This document shows, one piece after another, positions 43,101 through 51,219 of a stretch of DNA of 64,000 nt (position 1 is the first letter of the stretch; every line of letters begins with the position of its first letter). The position numbers and the translations under genes were made by a program. The stretch is from Planktothrix paucivesiculata PCC 9631 (GTDB taxonomy: Bacteria; Cyanobacteriota; Cyanobacteriia; Cyanobacteriales; Microcoleaceae). Below the pieces are notes generated by a model. It saw nothing but the letters and a program-made list of their open reading frames with translations. It made no database searches and was not told the origin of the DNA. The DNA is taken from assembly GCF_900009265.2 (NCBI RefSeq), contig NZ_LR734992.1, positions 57,320 through 121,319 on the forward strand, read 5' to 3'.

Positions 43101-43358
43101 GATCATGCGTCGTTTGATGCTATCTTCTGGATCATGGATGCTGGCGCGGAGTTGGCGAGGATCTGGATTGGATTTGTCAAGTTTGACAATCATTAAGGAT
43201 TGCAGTTCCTCTGGTTCAAACATTGCTTGCAGAATTGAGTGTCGCAGGATTTCTGGGTTATTATAAAACTGTCCTACATTGCGCCCTTTGGCATCAGTAT
43301 AAGCAGCATCAAAGACAGGAATTTTGAGTCCTTCTTCGGTAACAGTTGTAGTGACCAT
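39903..43358 (-). CDS. Two-barrel (DPBB) RNA polymerase-like protein
   Basis: An 1151-aa protein with the two signature regions of the RNA polymerase/QDE-1/YonO superfamily. Region 1 (about residues 155-205) reads GDCHGVISSELLKSIGG, then ASQFRF and LAKGTL, matching the DG.G.IS...QxR...KG pattern of the first barrel with its conserved Lys. Region 2 (about 430-491) reads GRFPILNKDGLRQYQ and then HQGDFDGDE, the metal-binding DxDGD loop. Downstream, QNEVGLVALAIG and MEQYEVDYQKNSLRG recall the helices after the active site in cellular RNA-dependent polymerases. An AGGAG box precedes the start. The C-terminus is frame-shifted near 40120. Catalysis, template and primer need are unknown. Confidence 0.7.
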   Translation of the reverse strand: MVTTTVTEEGLKIPVFDAAYTDAKGRNVGQFYNNPEILRHSILQAMFEPEELQSLMIVKLDKSNPDPRQLRASIHDPEDSIKRRMIFQSGNSYYFGDETLAKKIGDLFITEKDTACRYGSLLVSTCMSGVSECDTNLRVKIVDFTDPQYAQYRTGDCHGVISSELLKSIGGEKNRASQFRFAWLRSWNAENSESTPQVSFLAKGTLRPDDHLLHSLADSEGNQPQLILDRSSIKGINKKQLKDLIPCGDYELPKAILGNRKNSQIGITQTSWQSTGVWFDEEAQRQDLVPAAKAESQRLSALQRDPMKLRQAMIEDHDRRETFLARLNERKIQEQQDKLPRNCDDEMTVDHEDNSEEQKRERQDIQMLKADKLGLMIGSPEFTNMAQRWLASKWRNLATRGALAMTSAMALPCEDLPRGIVCANHLEQGDCIQGRFPILNKDGLRQYQNIHAKNLENVPEEIRTVMAKIKGVIWFHPKDLERFHQGDFDGDEPFGIESIKIPHIAQQILPAQEGLFDFGEVIQAEKVPYTQARYREDDSEVLEGKAKAGDRKFTTLEQIGVASSQNEVGLVALAIGKVAAALPNSGEDEKLFLKQQKRFISALSIMEQYEVDYQKNSLRGKDAKEVKAKTGLNPDTLLEKVDEWCEKHKSCTYFFQYKGDDRLYKQFPLPADFPNAVYVLAKEAVNPYWEQTRLVCRNRDEFQHILPPIPAYLIVSKEHRKQLDAAKIEYEKEGSQLHIPYPYKDTLINNKIEYRPSPENDLNWEENELQWAKDLVQRFQEDKTIIYERTGNDIKMRKEEIGKLYDSYRVEIDEIWDTPERKTRAAHALFQATHTCDNLSKHRTVGQKVAEELEITFSLQEDYELLHEALPRDVYVLQVPFKKVKTQDGRSIDLPNQWKDSLDRKGIEYEASAHHELPLVEFAFKDLPQSMAAKLDAKYGDNSNHHIDPDALKVTNYSGNETRLLIVPPVDCRWIESHDKAGRGALVYKLFMDEICHALSNYQVNQIEVVNVKHPDNDYSQEDFCKSKWKDRTVTLQVGTLDLPPTHEKYYRFQGTPIIQLDGKKLGTFSPDSPKLPPGTTFEATITLNQTGRSLTNNDKRNFLQIAPSTSSLGTTNGQLTCNPTGIALSETSLSAPCLKPTFTPERFKFP

Positions 43359-43927
43359 GAGTTGATTTCTCCTAATCGTTGAAGGGTTAGAGTTGGAATT
43401 GTTGGAAAGGTATGGCGGGAACTATTTAAGCGTTAACAGGTTTAAACTGGGTCAGGTGTTGACCGTTGGTAGTGTTTTTGAGGGGGTTGAAATGGGACTA
43501 AAGGTTGATGCGATGCCTTGGCAGGCGGCTACCCCATCGTTAGTCGGGTTTCGTTTAAAGTAACGGAGATTAGATTAGTGGAATTAGTCTAAGTAGATTT
43601 GAACCTGGAAATAGCCTTTATTACCAATAAGGTAAGGAAAAAAGCGGTAAAGTTCGGTATTTTACTGGGTTCGGTGGGCGGTGGTAGCCGCCTTTTAAGA
43701 TTCTATGTTTGGCTAATAGCGAATATTGTTCTTAGTTTTGGGTTCAAGATGACTTTCTTTTCGCCAACGCATCTAAACACAATATAACAAAGTTAATAGT
43801 AACCATCCCGATGCACAGTAAAACCTGGAAAATACAAAAGTGGTAGATGGCGCGATCGCATATTAAATTAACCTTAAGTAACAATTTAATGCTAAAATGT
43901 TTCATGGCTATCAATACCTCTGGCATT
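43359..43927. other. Intergenic region upstream of the NACHT gene
   Basis: No gene is supported. It holds an inverted copy of the 32-bp palindromic repeat (43510-43539) and a terminator-like hairpin GGCGG-TGGTAG-CCGCC followed by TTTT at 43677-43696. Its right end should hold the NACHT promoter. Confidence 0.4.
43510..43539 (-). repeat. HIP1-linked palindromic repeat, copy 4
   Basis: On the minus strand it reads CGATGGGGTAGCCGCCTGCC and ends GGCATCGC, matching the copies at 39241-39757. Confidence 0.55.
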
Positions 43928-46900
43928 ATGGTTATCGATCCTTTTTCCATGATTCTGTTGCCCGTGATGATCAACATCGTCACGGCTCCCCTTGATGTCA
44001 AAGTTCTCTTAAAGAGGCTTAAAAATCGGGAAAAGCCCATTAATCACGACTTACAAAAGGCGATTAAGATTGCTTACTTGCAAGCGTTACTAGAAATTAC
44101 CCAAGAGTTTAAAGCGGGAAGAATTGAGTCATTTCGCCTTTATTTACCGACAGAATTAGATCAAAAAATTGAATACTGGAAAACCGAGTTAAAACAGGTA
44201 GAAAATGCCAAAAACGAGACAGAGATATCATCTCCTTTGCAAGATACAGCAGAAATTGAGCAACTCTTATTGTCTCATGGTAAACCGATTGGCGATCGCC
44301 TCAAAGAATTAGAAACCCGACTAATCAGCCAAGCATTACAAGGAATTGCTGATATACCACCAGATTACAAAAATCAAATACAGACTAATTTATTTTCCAG
44401 AATATACGCTCATTTTGTCGAGCAATTAAAAATTAATGACCGTGCCTATAGAGCTTTTGAATTAGAATATTTACCAGCAATTAATGCCAGTTTAACAGAG
44501 ATTGGGATTGGACAAGAGCAAGTTGCTTTGACGATGACAGATATGCTCTCAGTTGTTAATCGCACTGACCAAAATGTGCAAAAAATTATTGATATTCTCA
44601 ACCCCAAATCATTGACGTTAGAAGACTGGCAAGAAATCTGTCGTCAAAACCTGGCGCAACAAAAACAACTCACCACCAACCCCTTTACCAACGCCAACGG
44701 GGTGACACCGCAACTGGATGAGATTTATGTTCCTTTAGCGATTGTTGAACGCAAACCGCCTAAACTTCCCTCAAGAAATCAGCCAGAAGAAAAGGAAGAA
44801 GAAAAACTTATTCCCATTGCGGAAGAATGCTTTTTTGAGGATGTATTGCGACAAGGGAAAAGCGAAATTAGTCAAGGGCGAAAAATTGCCATTATTGGCG
44901 AACCAGGTTCGGGTAAAACCACGCGGTTACAGAAAATTGCCGATTGGATTTTAGAGCAAGATTTGGGGTTGCCAATTTGGATATCTTTGGCAGATTTAAC
45001 CCAACCAACAATTACCCAATATATTGAAGATATCTGGCTCAAACAAACAGGTAAAAGCCTCACTATTGAGGAACTCACCCAACAGAAAGAACGGATTTGG
45101 TTATTGTTAGATGGGTTGGATGAAATGACATCGAGGGTAGAAACGCGCCATGTTTCCGCACTGTTGGGGGGATGGGTGCAAGGGGCGCGGGTGGTGGTGA
45201 CTTGTCGGGTGAATGTCTGGGAAGCGGATAAGAATGCTTTTTCGGGGTTTGATGTGTTTCGCAATTTGGAGTTTAACCCGGAACAGGTGACGGACTATAT
45301 TCGCCGTTGGTTTGCGGGGATGCGGGATGCAGCGACGGGGGAGAGTTTAGAGGCGGCGTTAGCAGAGTCGGAAAATTCCCGTCTCAAGGAGTTGATTCAA
45401 AATCCGTTGCGGTTGTGGATGTTGTGTCAAATTTGGCAGACGGGGGGCGGTTTACCGGAAACGCAGGCGGGGTTATACGGGCAGTTTGTGGATTGGGTGT
45501 ATGACTGGAAAGAGGATAAGGAGATTTTAGACCAACGGGAGGCAATTGATACAGCCTTGGCGCGATTGGCGTTGGCGGCGATGGAACAGAAAGATGAGCT
45601 TTTGCGGTTACGGTTGCGGGAAAGTTGGGTGTTAAAGGTTTTGGGAAGTCGGCGGATTTTTCAGGCGGTGATGAAATTGGGGTGGTTGAATCGGGTGGAA
45701 CGGTTTCCAGAGGCGATTTGCGTGTTTTATCATGCGACGTTTCAGGAGTATTTTGCAGCGTTGGCGGTGGATGATTGGGATTATTTTTTACCTCGTAATC
45801 ATGTTAATTTTCCGGTTGAGGGGAAGGAATATCGGATTTTTGAACCGCAGTGGAAGCAGGTGATTTTGTTGTGGTTAGGGCGTGGGGATGTTGCGGATGA
45901 GGAGAAGGAAGGGTTTATTGAGAAGTTGGTGAATTTTGATGATGGATGTGGAGAATTTTATAAATATAGAGCTTATTTTTTAGCTGCTGCTGGAATATCT
46001 GAGTATCGTGATTGTGCATTAACACAAGAAATTATAAGCACAGTTTTTGATTGGAGTACGAGTGATTTGTTGGCAGGGGTCGCTAAGGCGACACTACTAG
46101 AAACAGATCGTACTAAAGCCATTGATTGGTTAATGAAAACAATTATTAAATTCGTTACTGAAAAACGACTCTACTATTCAGATCGTGTTTATGATAATTT
46201 CATTTCTGAAATTAATTATATTTGTCACAAATTTCCTACATCTAGCTTTAATCTTATTCATTTCGCTGAGATTTTAGGAGAATTAGCACCTCGTAATCAA
46301 CTCGCTAATGATATGTTTGATATGTTAGTCTGGTTTGCCCAGAGTGGCGATACTATTTATATACGTAGGGATGCTGTATTTAGCCTAATTAGAATTAGTA
46401 AATATTTGCCTACCGTTATTAATGATGAGCTTGTCGATTACTTAGTTTCTTTGTCTGATCCTCGTAATGGAAGTACAGCATCTATAGAAGGTGTTTGGTA
46501 CTTGTGTTTACTTGGAAAATCTGAACTTATTAGTAGCAATTTTGTACTTCAAGCTTTTTCGTCAGCATTCGATAATTTCTGGTTTAACATAACTTGGGAT
46601 ATTTCAAGAAATATAAATAGTGTACATAAGCAAACTTTTATTGATGCTTTAGTAGAATTTATTAACGTTTTTTCGTCTGACTTGCTTAGGGAAGAAGAAA
46701 TTTGTGAAGCCGTATGGTGTTTATGGCAAGTTGACAAATACAATCCACTTTTTACTGATGTTTTAGTTGAAATAATCAACAGAAATGGTCAAGAATGGGT
46801 ACGCTCGAAAGCAGCAGAAATTCTTGGCTTAATTGAGCCAGAAAATTTACTTGCTAGACAAACTTTAATACATTTGTTGAGAAATAATGACAACGATCCC

Positions 46901-47200
46901 AATTTTAAAAATAATTTGCTAAATTTGCTAAGAATTAAATATTATGATGAAATTACTGTCAAAGATATACTTAAAGTAATTAAATCAAATTCATACCTTT
47001 CAATTACTATTTTAAACAAATTACCTTTAGTAAAATTTGAAGAACAACAATGGTATGAAATTATTTATCAATTAAGTGTCCATTTATCTGAGACAGAACA
47101 AAAAGATAGTTCAAACTATGATGCCTGTCGCTCACTACTTTGGAATTGCTCTCAAAGTATGATTTATTCTGATTTTTATAAATCTTGGTATCATAAGTAA
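43928..47200 (+). CDS. NACHT-domain NTPase (STAND), probable anti-phage protein
   Basis: About 1090 aa from MVIDPFSMILLP (ATG at 43928); the open frame begins at 43847 but the added residues look untranslated. A short hydrophobic N-terminus and a helical region (to about residue 290) precede the NACHT: Walker A GEPGSGKTT, Walker B WLLLDGLDEMTSR, then VVVTCRVNVW and NPLRLWMLCQIW. The last 450 residues are helical repeats of HEAT type that may sense a ligand. Bacterial NACHT proteins of this form act in phage defence by abortive infection; function here is inferred. The NACHT half is clearly GC-richer than the AT-rich repeat half, suggesting a modular exchange near 45930. Confidence 0.85.
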   Translation: MVIDPFSMILLPVMINIVTAPLDVKVLLKRLKNREKPINHDLQKAIKIAYLQALLEITQEFKAGRIESFRLYLPTELDQKIEYWKTELKQVENAKNETEISSPLQDTAEIEQLLLSHGKPIGDRLKELETRLISQALQGIADIPPDYKNQIQTNLFSRIYAHFVEQLKINDRAYRAFELEYLPAINASLTEIGIGQEQVALTMTDMLSVVNRTDQNVQKIIDILNPKSLTLEDWQEICRQNLAQQKQLTTNPFTNANGVTPQLDEIYVPLAIVERKPPKLPSRNQPEEKEEEKLIPIAEECFFEDVLRQGKSEISQGRKIAIIGEPGSGKTTRLQKIADWILEQDLGLPIWISLADLTQPTITQYIEDIWLKQTGKSLTIEELTQQKERIWLLLDGLDEMTSRVETRHVSALLGGWVQGARVVVTCRVNVWEADKNAFSGFDVFRNLEFNPEQVTDYIRRWFAGMRDAATGESLEAALAESENSRLKELIQNPLRLWMLCQIWQTGGGLPETQAGLYGQFVDWVYDWKEDKEILDQREAIDTALARLALAAMEQKDELLRLRLRESWVLKVLGSRRIFQAVMKLGWLNRVERFPEAICVFYHATFQEYFAALAVDDWDYFLPRNHVNFPVEGKEYRIFEPQWKQVILLWLGRGDVADEEKEGFIEKLVNFDDGCGEFYKYRAYFLAAAGISEYRDCALTQEIISTVFDWSTSDLLAGVAKATLLETDRTKAIDWLMKTIIKFVTEKRLYYSDRVYDNFISEINYICHKFPTSSFNLIHFAEILGELAPRNQLANDMFDMLVWFAQSGDTIYIRRDAVFSLIRISKYLPTVINDELVDYLVSLSDPRNGSTASIEGVWYLCLLGKSELISSNFVLQAFSSAFDNFWFNITWDISRNINSVHKQTFIDALVEFINVFSSDLLREEEICEAVWCLWQVDKYNPLFTDVLVEIINRNGQEWVRSKAAEILGLIEPENLLARQTLIHLLRNNDNDPNFKNNLLNLLRIKYYDEITVKDILKVIKSNSYLSITILNKLPLVKFEEQQWYEIIYQLSVHLSETEQKDSSNYDACRSLLWNCSQSMIYSDFYKSWYHK

Positions 47201-47267
47201 GAACGTCATCATTGACCAACCCTCACGGTACTGAGCTACTTTTAATCATGCCATAGCAACACCCTAA

Positions 47268-47663
47268 CTCACCGAAACCAACCTCCACCAAACCCTGCAA
47301 CTCCTCTGCATCGACGGTAGCAAATTCAATAACCGCGATAACCCCGCTGCCGACATCTACCTGCAACTCGTCAAAAAACACCACTGTCCAAAATCCACAG
47401 AAGGCACACCGCGCACCCTCACCGAACTCAAAATCTACTGGCAACTCCTAGACTGGGATAAACACCCCATCCTCATTTTCTACGAAGAAGCAAAACCCCA
47501 AGGTTTTAGCCAAACTTTTCTCGATTCTCTCACTCGCTTTGATGCTACAATTGGCGTTATCACCGACTCACCCCATCCCACCATTCCCACCTTCTCACCC
47601 CAAGACCCGCACCTGATTCAAAATATTATGAATTGGCTGCAACGGACTGTTTTAGAAATATAA
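47268..47663 (+). pseudogene. Remnant reading frame downstream of the NACHT gene
   Basis: An open frame without a start codon: after a TAA at 47265 it reads LTETNLHQTLQLLCIDGSKF, then ELKIYWQLLDWDKHPILIFY and ends NWLQRTVLEI. Codon use and the hydrophobic pattern are those of a real protein, so this is probably the tail of a lost gene, perhaps another defence or signalling module. I do not recognise the family. A scrap of a related sequence (SKSTESTPLTLK) recurs at 48363-48400. Confidence 0.5.
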
Positions 47664-47707
47664 CCTATAAACTCAACCCACCCAACTACCGCTAAATCAA
47701 CTTACAA

Positions 47708-48124
47708 TTAACTAAATCTATCAATAAACATATCGGGAGTAACAATTTCTACTGCTTGAAAAGGATTTAATACCAATAAATCTAAATCTCCCGTAACAAT
47801 TATATTGGCATTACCACTAACAGCCAACTCTAAAAACTTATTATCTTTTTCATCTCGACAAAGGGCAATTGTTTCTGTAATAGAGACTAACTCGGAGGCG
47901 CTGATAAATTTAAGCAAAAATACTTATCTGTATTCTAAAGAAAGATACTTGTTAAACTTTTTACGATTCAAAACTTGCTCTAATTCATTTAAAGTCGCTT
48001 CAGAATATAAAATTATTCCTTGCTTTTCTGCCAATTCAATCGCCCGAAATGGGATTGAATTTTTAAACAGTAAAGCACTGATTAAAACATTCGTATCTAC
48101 GACAAATCTATTCGTCATTATCAT
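47708..48124 (-). pseudogene. PIN-family toxin interrupted by an in-frame stop
   Basis: One reading frame of about 138 codons encodes a PIN protein: RFVVDTNVLISALLF (first Asp), LNELEQVLNRKKF (Glu), then after a TAA at 47926-47924 it continues in the same frame with VFLLKFISASELV, DEKDNKFLELAVSG and NIIVTGDLDLLVL (remaining acidic residues). This matches the family labelled putative toxin component, PIN family. A single base change would restore it, so the toxin has been inactivated by a nonsense mutation. The antitoxin gene upstream is intact. Confidence 0.8.
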
Positions 48125-48335
48125 CCGCCAAAATTTCTTGTAAAATTTCTGGCGTTAAGCCTCGCTGTTGTACCTTATCAGAAATTTCTGCCATAACTTC
48201 AGTTAAACTTTTATTTTGTAAATTTCCTCTCAAAAACAATTGAACAATGTGGCTTAACTGTTTGTGAGTCTCAGAAGTAGCCCCTTCAAACGCCATCTTA
48301 ATATCTTCATCAACTTGAATCGTAATGCTTGCCAT
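48108..48335 (-). CDS. Antitoxin partner of the broken PIN toxin
   Basis: A 75-aa protein from MASITIQVDEDIKMAFEG to ILADDNDE. The strand-helix start (SITIQVDEDIK) suggests a ribbon-helix-helix DNA-binding domain, and the acidic C-terminus suits toxin binding. The ATG at 48335 is chosen; the frame extends upstream to 48452, but that part overlaps a repeat remnant. It overlaps the toxin pseudogene by 17 nt. With its toxin dead, it may now act as an orphan anti-toxin against related toxins. Confidence 0.65.
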   Translation of the reverse strand: MASITIQVDEDIKMAFEGATSETHKQLSHIVQLFLRGNLQNKSLTEVMAEISDKVQQRGLTPEILQEILADDNDE

Positions 48336-48362
48336 AGTCCTTATTAATCCTTTGAATATATG

Positions 48363-48400
48363 CTCCAAATCCACAGAAAGTACACCCCTCACCCTCAAAT
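48363..48400 (+). pseudogene. Scrap related to the remnant at 47268
   Basis: CCAAATCCACAGAAAGTACA and the following CCCCTCACCCTCAAA match CCAAAATCCACAGAAGGCAC and its continuation in the remnant at 47390-47430. Two pieces of one family within 1 kb point to a duplicated and decayed gene. Confidence 0.4.
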
Positions 48401-48461
48401 GGCTAACGGACAAATCCCTAGATGCACCGTTAAAAGGCTTTCCCCCCATCAACCCAAATCT

Positions 48462-48695
48462 TCATGCTGTCAGTCTAGGGAAATCAGTGCGTCGCGGAGC
48501 AAAGATCAAACAAGCTTGAATATCTGCTAATTCCAAATCAGGAAAGTCTTCTAAAATTTCAGTAACGCTAACATTTTCAGCCAACATTTCTAAAATATCG
48601 GTGACTCGAATTCGCATCCCTCGAATACAAGGACGACCACCACACTGACCAGGTGTTTGGGTAATTCGGTTTAGCAAGCCAGTCGTTAAACTCAT
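48462..48695 (-). CDS. DUF433-family antitoxin, orphan
   Basis: A 77-aa DUF433 protein: ITQTPGQCGGRPCIRGMRIRVTDILEMLA followed by EDFPDLELADIQACL is the diagnostic sequence. These small HTH proteins normally precede a DUF5615 PIN-like toxin gene in the same operon. Here the next 60 bases downstream hold no such gene, only decayed sequence, so the toxin has been lost. Confident as a family call. Confidence 0.9.
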   Translation of the reverse strand: MSLTTGLLNRITQTPGQCGGRPCIRGMRIRVTDILEMLAENVSVTEILEDFPDLELADIQACLIFAPRRTDFPRLTA

Positions 48696-48743
48696 AGTAA
48701 ATTCAATTGTTAAAGCTACATTTTTTTGAAGCTTAATATCAGG

Positions 48744-49592
48744 TTAGCATGGTGTTATTTCACTGGCGATAGATTTCAACACCGTCCATACTGACTGCTG
48801 AGTAATATAAAGCGATCGCCCCGTCCCACTCTCCAAATCAAAATAAGTCGCAAACCGCTTGAGATTTCCCGCAGCCATCCGGTACAGATAATCCGCCGCC
48901 TCAGCCGCCACCCGGACATTTACACTCTCGCTCTGCAAGTTTAGCATTGCCATCTCATCACAAGATAGGTTATTTGTCAACTCCTCTGGTTTTGGTTTCA
49001 AAAGGTCAGGAGCCTGAAGCATCGGAGATGGCAACCTCGCACATCCGAGTCCCCCAAAATTATAAAACTCCGGGTCAGTTTCCAAACTACTGCCCAGCAA
49101 GATTTGTCCGGCTGCGGCATAATTTCCGCAATCCAAATACCACACACGGGGGATTTCAGAGCGGCTGTAGTATTGGTTTAACTCAAGGGCCTGGTTAATA
49201 GCCGATCTCCCGGCAGCCGTGTCCACACACCCTACCAGGATGGTCAGCTTGTCGTAAGCTCTTCGGATCAGTTTAGGATCAAATTCCTGCACGAAAGCCG
49301 TCGCGTCCACTCCCCAAGCTATAGAGTATCGTAATACTAGAGCCTGCGCCTTGGGTAGTCCGATTTCCTTGTCACAGAAAGCCTGCCTGCTGATGTTGGC
49401 TTCTTCAACTATATCGGGATCTGCGATCGCCAATTGCACCTTCTTCCCCGACTTGCCCAAACTCCGCGCCAGTCGGGCAATATGGTACGATAGCCAAGAA
49501 CCCGTTCCTCCGGCTCCAATTAACCAAAAATCAATCGAATCAGCTTGTCTGATGATTAGTGGCGAAGCTTCCAAATAATCATAATTAAACAT
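48744..49592 (-). CDS. E1-like ThiF-family adenylating protein of a PRTRC-type cassette
   Basis: A 282-aa E1-like protein. WLIGAGGTGSWLSY (residues 23-36) is the nucleotide loop, IADPDIVEEANISRQAF has the ribose-binding Asp and the Arg finger (R69), GLPKAQAL holds the conserved Lys (81), and ILVGCVDTAAGRSAI has the Mg-binding Asp (124). LSCDEM at Cys211 sits where PRTRC ThiF proteins have PSCSLAE and may be the thioester Cys. The closing LDCGNYAAAGQILLG also fits that family. An AGGAG box is present. It would adenylate the Gly end of the small ubiquitin-like protein encoded at 51477. Mechanism inferred. Confidence 0.88.
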   Translation of the reverse strand: MFNYDYLEASPLIIRQADSIDFWLIGAGGTGSWLSYHIARLARSLGKSGKKVQLAIADPDIVEEANISRQAFCDKEIGLPKAQALVLRYSIAWGVDATAFVQEFDPKLIRRAYDKLTILVGCVDTAAGRSAINQALELNQYYSRSEIPRVWYLDCGNYAAAGQILLGSSLETDPEFYNFGGLGCARLPSPMLQAPDLLKPKPEELTNNLSCDEMAMLNLQSESVNVRVAAEAADYLYRMAAGNLKRFATYFDLESGTGRSLYITQQSVWTVLKSIASEITPC

Positions 49593-49725
49593 TAGCTAAA
49601 TCTCCTATTTTAATTTACAATTGCATCGGGTTATTAAACAACGGTGCTGCAATATAATTCGAGTAAAAATTACAAATTGATCCCTCTTTTTTTTCACTGT
49701 AACATCCGTAATAAAACTCGGTAAT

Positions 49726-50433
49726 TCAATCATTAATTATTGTTGAGACTAATTTTGTAATGGTTTGGTGGGTACTGATTAAATCTTTGACGGGGTAAGA
49801 TGAACGGTTAACGGCTTTTTCAAGTTGCTGACAAACATCATTAGGTTTCGCCTTAGATTTACCATTGCTCAAATGCTCATTGAAGGAACTTGAGATGAAT
49901 AATTCCCAAGCACTTGTAATGGTATTCGGCGAAGCGATAGGCGGTTTATGATCTCCCCAACAGATGCGCCCGCAGGATTGATAAGACTGTGAATAAACGT
50001 TGGGTAACGGAACATGAAAAGCTTCTGCATCTGGGTTAAAATTTGAGCCTTTAATTGCCCAAATCCAGTAATCCGATTTCATTCCTAAAAACACCAATGC
50101 AGGTAAAGGAATTAAGAACTTTGATTCCAATACATTAATTTCATGTTTTTGTGGGGGAATGAATTTAATTGTCCATTCTCCACTACTACCTGTTCCCCAA
50201 CGTACTATTCCTAATTCTGGGTTCATCCAACCCGAATCAATCGGTGTATTTGCAAAAGCAGTTCTCAGCGTTGCTGGAGACAAACATTTGTACTTAGAAC
50301 CATTTTCGGATTGATAATGGAAAATGTAAGTCTCACCCTCCAGAAAAAGAAGTTCAGCTTGAATCGCAGACAATTTCCGAGGGGAAACTGCCAGAATTTC
50401 CTGAATTATTTCAGATCCAATGTCAGATTCCAT
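49726..50433 (-). CDS. PRTRC protein B-like, E2-fold conjugating protein candidate
   Basis: A 235-aa protein resembling PRTRC system protein B. Residues 139-160 read FHVPLPNVYSQSYQSCGRIC and WG, strikingly like the E2 active-site region HPNV..GxIC, with Cys158 in the catalytic position and the PNV turn before it. IPLPALVFLGMKSDYWIWAIKG and the C-terminal SAWELFISSSF also suit the family. It overlaps the preceding gene by 28 nt and is followed 133 bp later by the E1-like gene. It could take a ubiquitin-like protein from the E1. PRTRC systems have, to my knowledge, no experimentally defined function. Confidence 0.65.
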   Translation of the reverse strand: MESDIGSEIIQEILAVSPRKLSAIQAELLFLEGETYIFHYQSENGSKYKCLSPATLRTAFANTPIDSGWMNPELGIVRWGTGSSGEWTIKFIPPQKHEINVLESKFLIPLPALVFLGMKSDYWIWAIKGSNFNPDAEAFHVPLPNVYSQSYQSCGRICWGDHKPPIASPNTITSAWELFISSSFNEHLSNGKSKAKPNDVCQQLEKAVNRSSYPVKDLISTHQTITKLVSTIIND

Positions 50434-51218
50434 AATGCTAAAAGGTGTGAAAAATTAGTGTTTGGGTCAGCTTCAATCCATTCAATTAATTCGTAAGCTT
50501 GATTGAGGAGTTGAGTCGCTTGATTCCATTGATGAGTGAGAAATTTAACTTCTTCAAGCTTCCAAGGTCTTAATTCAATATTACGACTCCAATAACTTTC
50601 AGAACAAACAATCTTATCTAACCAAATATTATCGGTTTCTAAGTCAAGGAGTGCTAATGCAGTGGGGAAAGCATTAATAGGAGATGTTGCCCGAAAAGCT
50701 AATTTCTTGAGAAGGTTAAGGTTAATTCTTCCAGGATGAGTAATGTCTTTTAAGCTATATCCAAACGTGCATTTATACCAAGCTTCTCCTTGAGTACCTT
50801 CAACAGTTTCCAACCACCATCGACCTGACTTTGAGAGGGGAAAAAGGAGTTGCCACCCTGTTCGCAAGGCTTCAATTCCTTCTTCTTCATCTTGCCAATC
50901 TATTCCTTTAGGAGAGACCGGAATTTGATACAGACGTTCTTCATAAGCAGTCTCGATAATTAGGTCATCAATTGGAAATAAATGTTCGTTCACCAGTGAA
51001 ATAAACTCCAACTCTTTGGGACTATGACCGTTATTTTCAGAGTAAATTTCAGATTGGCTTTTTTCCCATTCAATAGGAAACAATTCTTGGTAAAGATTTA
51101 GAAGCTGATAGGTGTTCAGTTTAGACCATAAATAGTCAATTGCTGATTCAATATCGATGATGGGTTGGCATTGGTGTAACAATTGCAGAGCCAATTTAGC
51201 ATTCCAAATTATAGGCAT
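50406..51218 (-). CDS. PRTRC-cassette protein, unassigned (position of protein F)
   Basis: A 270-aa soluble protein (WNAKLALQLLHQCQPIIDIE at the start; QWNQATQLLNQAYELIEWIE near the end). I cannot match it to a family with confidence. In PRTRC loci the gene between C and B is usually called protein F, so position alone suggests that. Start codon one base after the previous stop, and a 28-nt overlap with the B-like gene, show tight coupling. No metalloprotease (JAB) motif is present, so it does not replace the missing protein A. Confidence 0.5.
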   Translation of the reverse strand: MPIIWNAKLALQLLHQCQPIIDIESAIDYLWSKLNTYQLLNLYQELFPIEWEKSQSEIYSENNGHSPKELEFISLVNEHLFPIDDLIIETAYEERLYQIPVSPKGIDWQDEEEGIEALRTGWQLLFPLSKSGRWWLETVEGTQGEAWYKCTFGYSLKDITHPGRINLNLLKKLAFRATSPINAFPTALALLDLETDNIWLDKIVCSESYWSRNIELRPWKLEEVKFLTHQWNQATQLLNQAYELIEWIEADPNTNFSHLLALWNLTLDLK

Positions 51219-51219
51219 A

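Noticed and set aside
44872-45264. 130-codon antisense open frame across the NACHT gene
   Set aside because: It mirrors the GC-rich part of a clearly coding gene, and its composition (Ser, Thr, Pro, Asn) is that of a shadow frame.
47223-47444. Minus-strand 73-codon frame
   Set aside because: Antisense to the better-supported remnant at 47268-47663.
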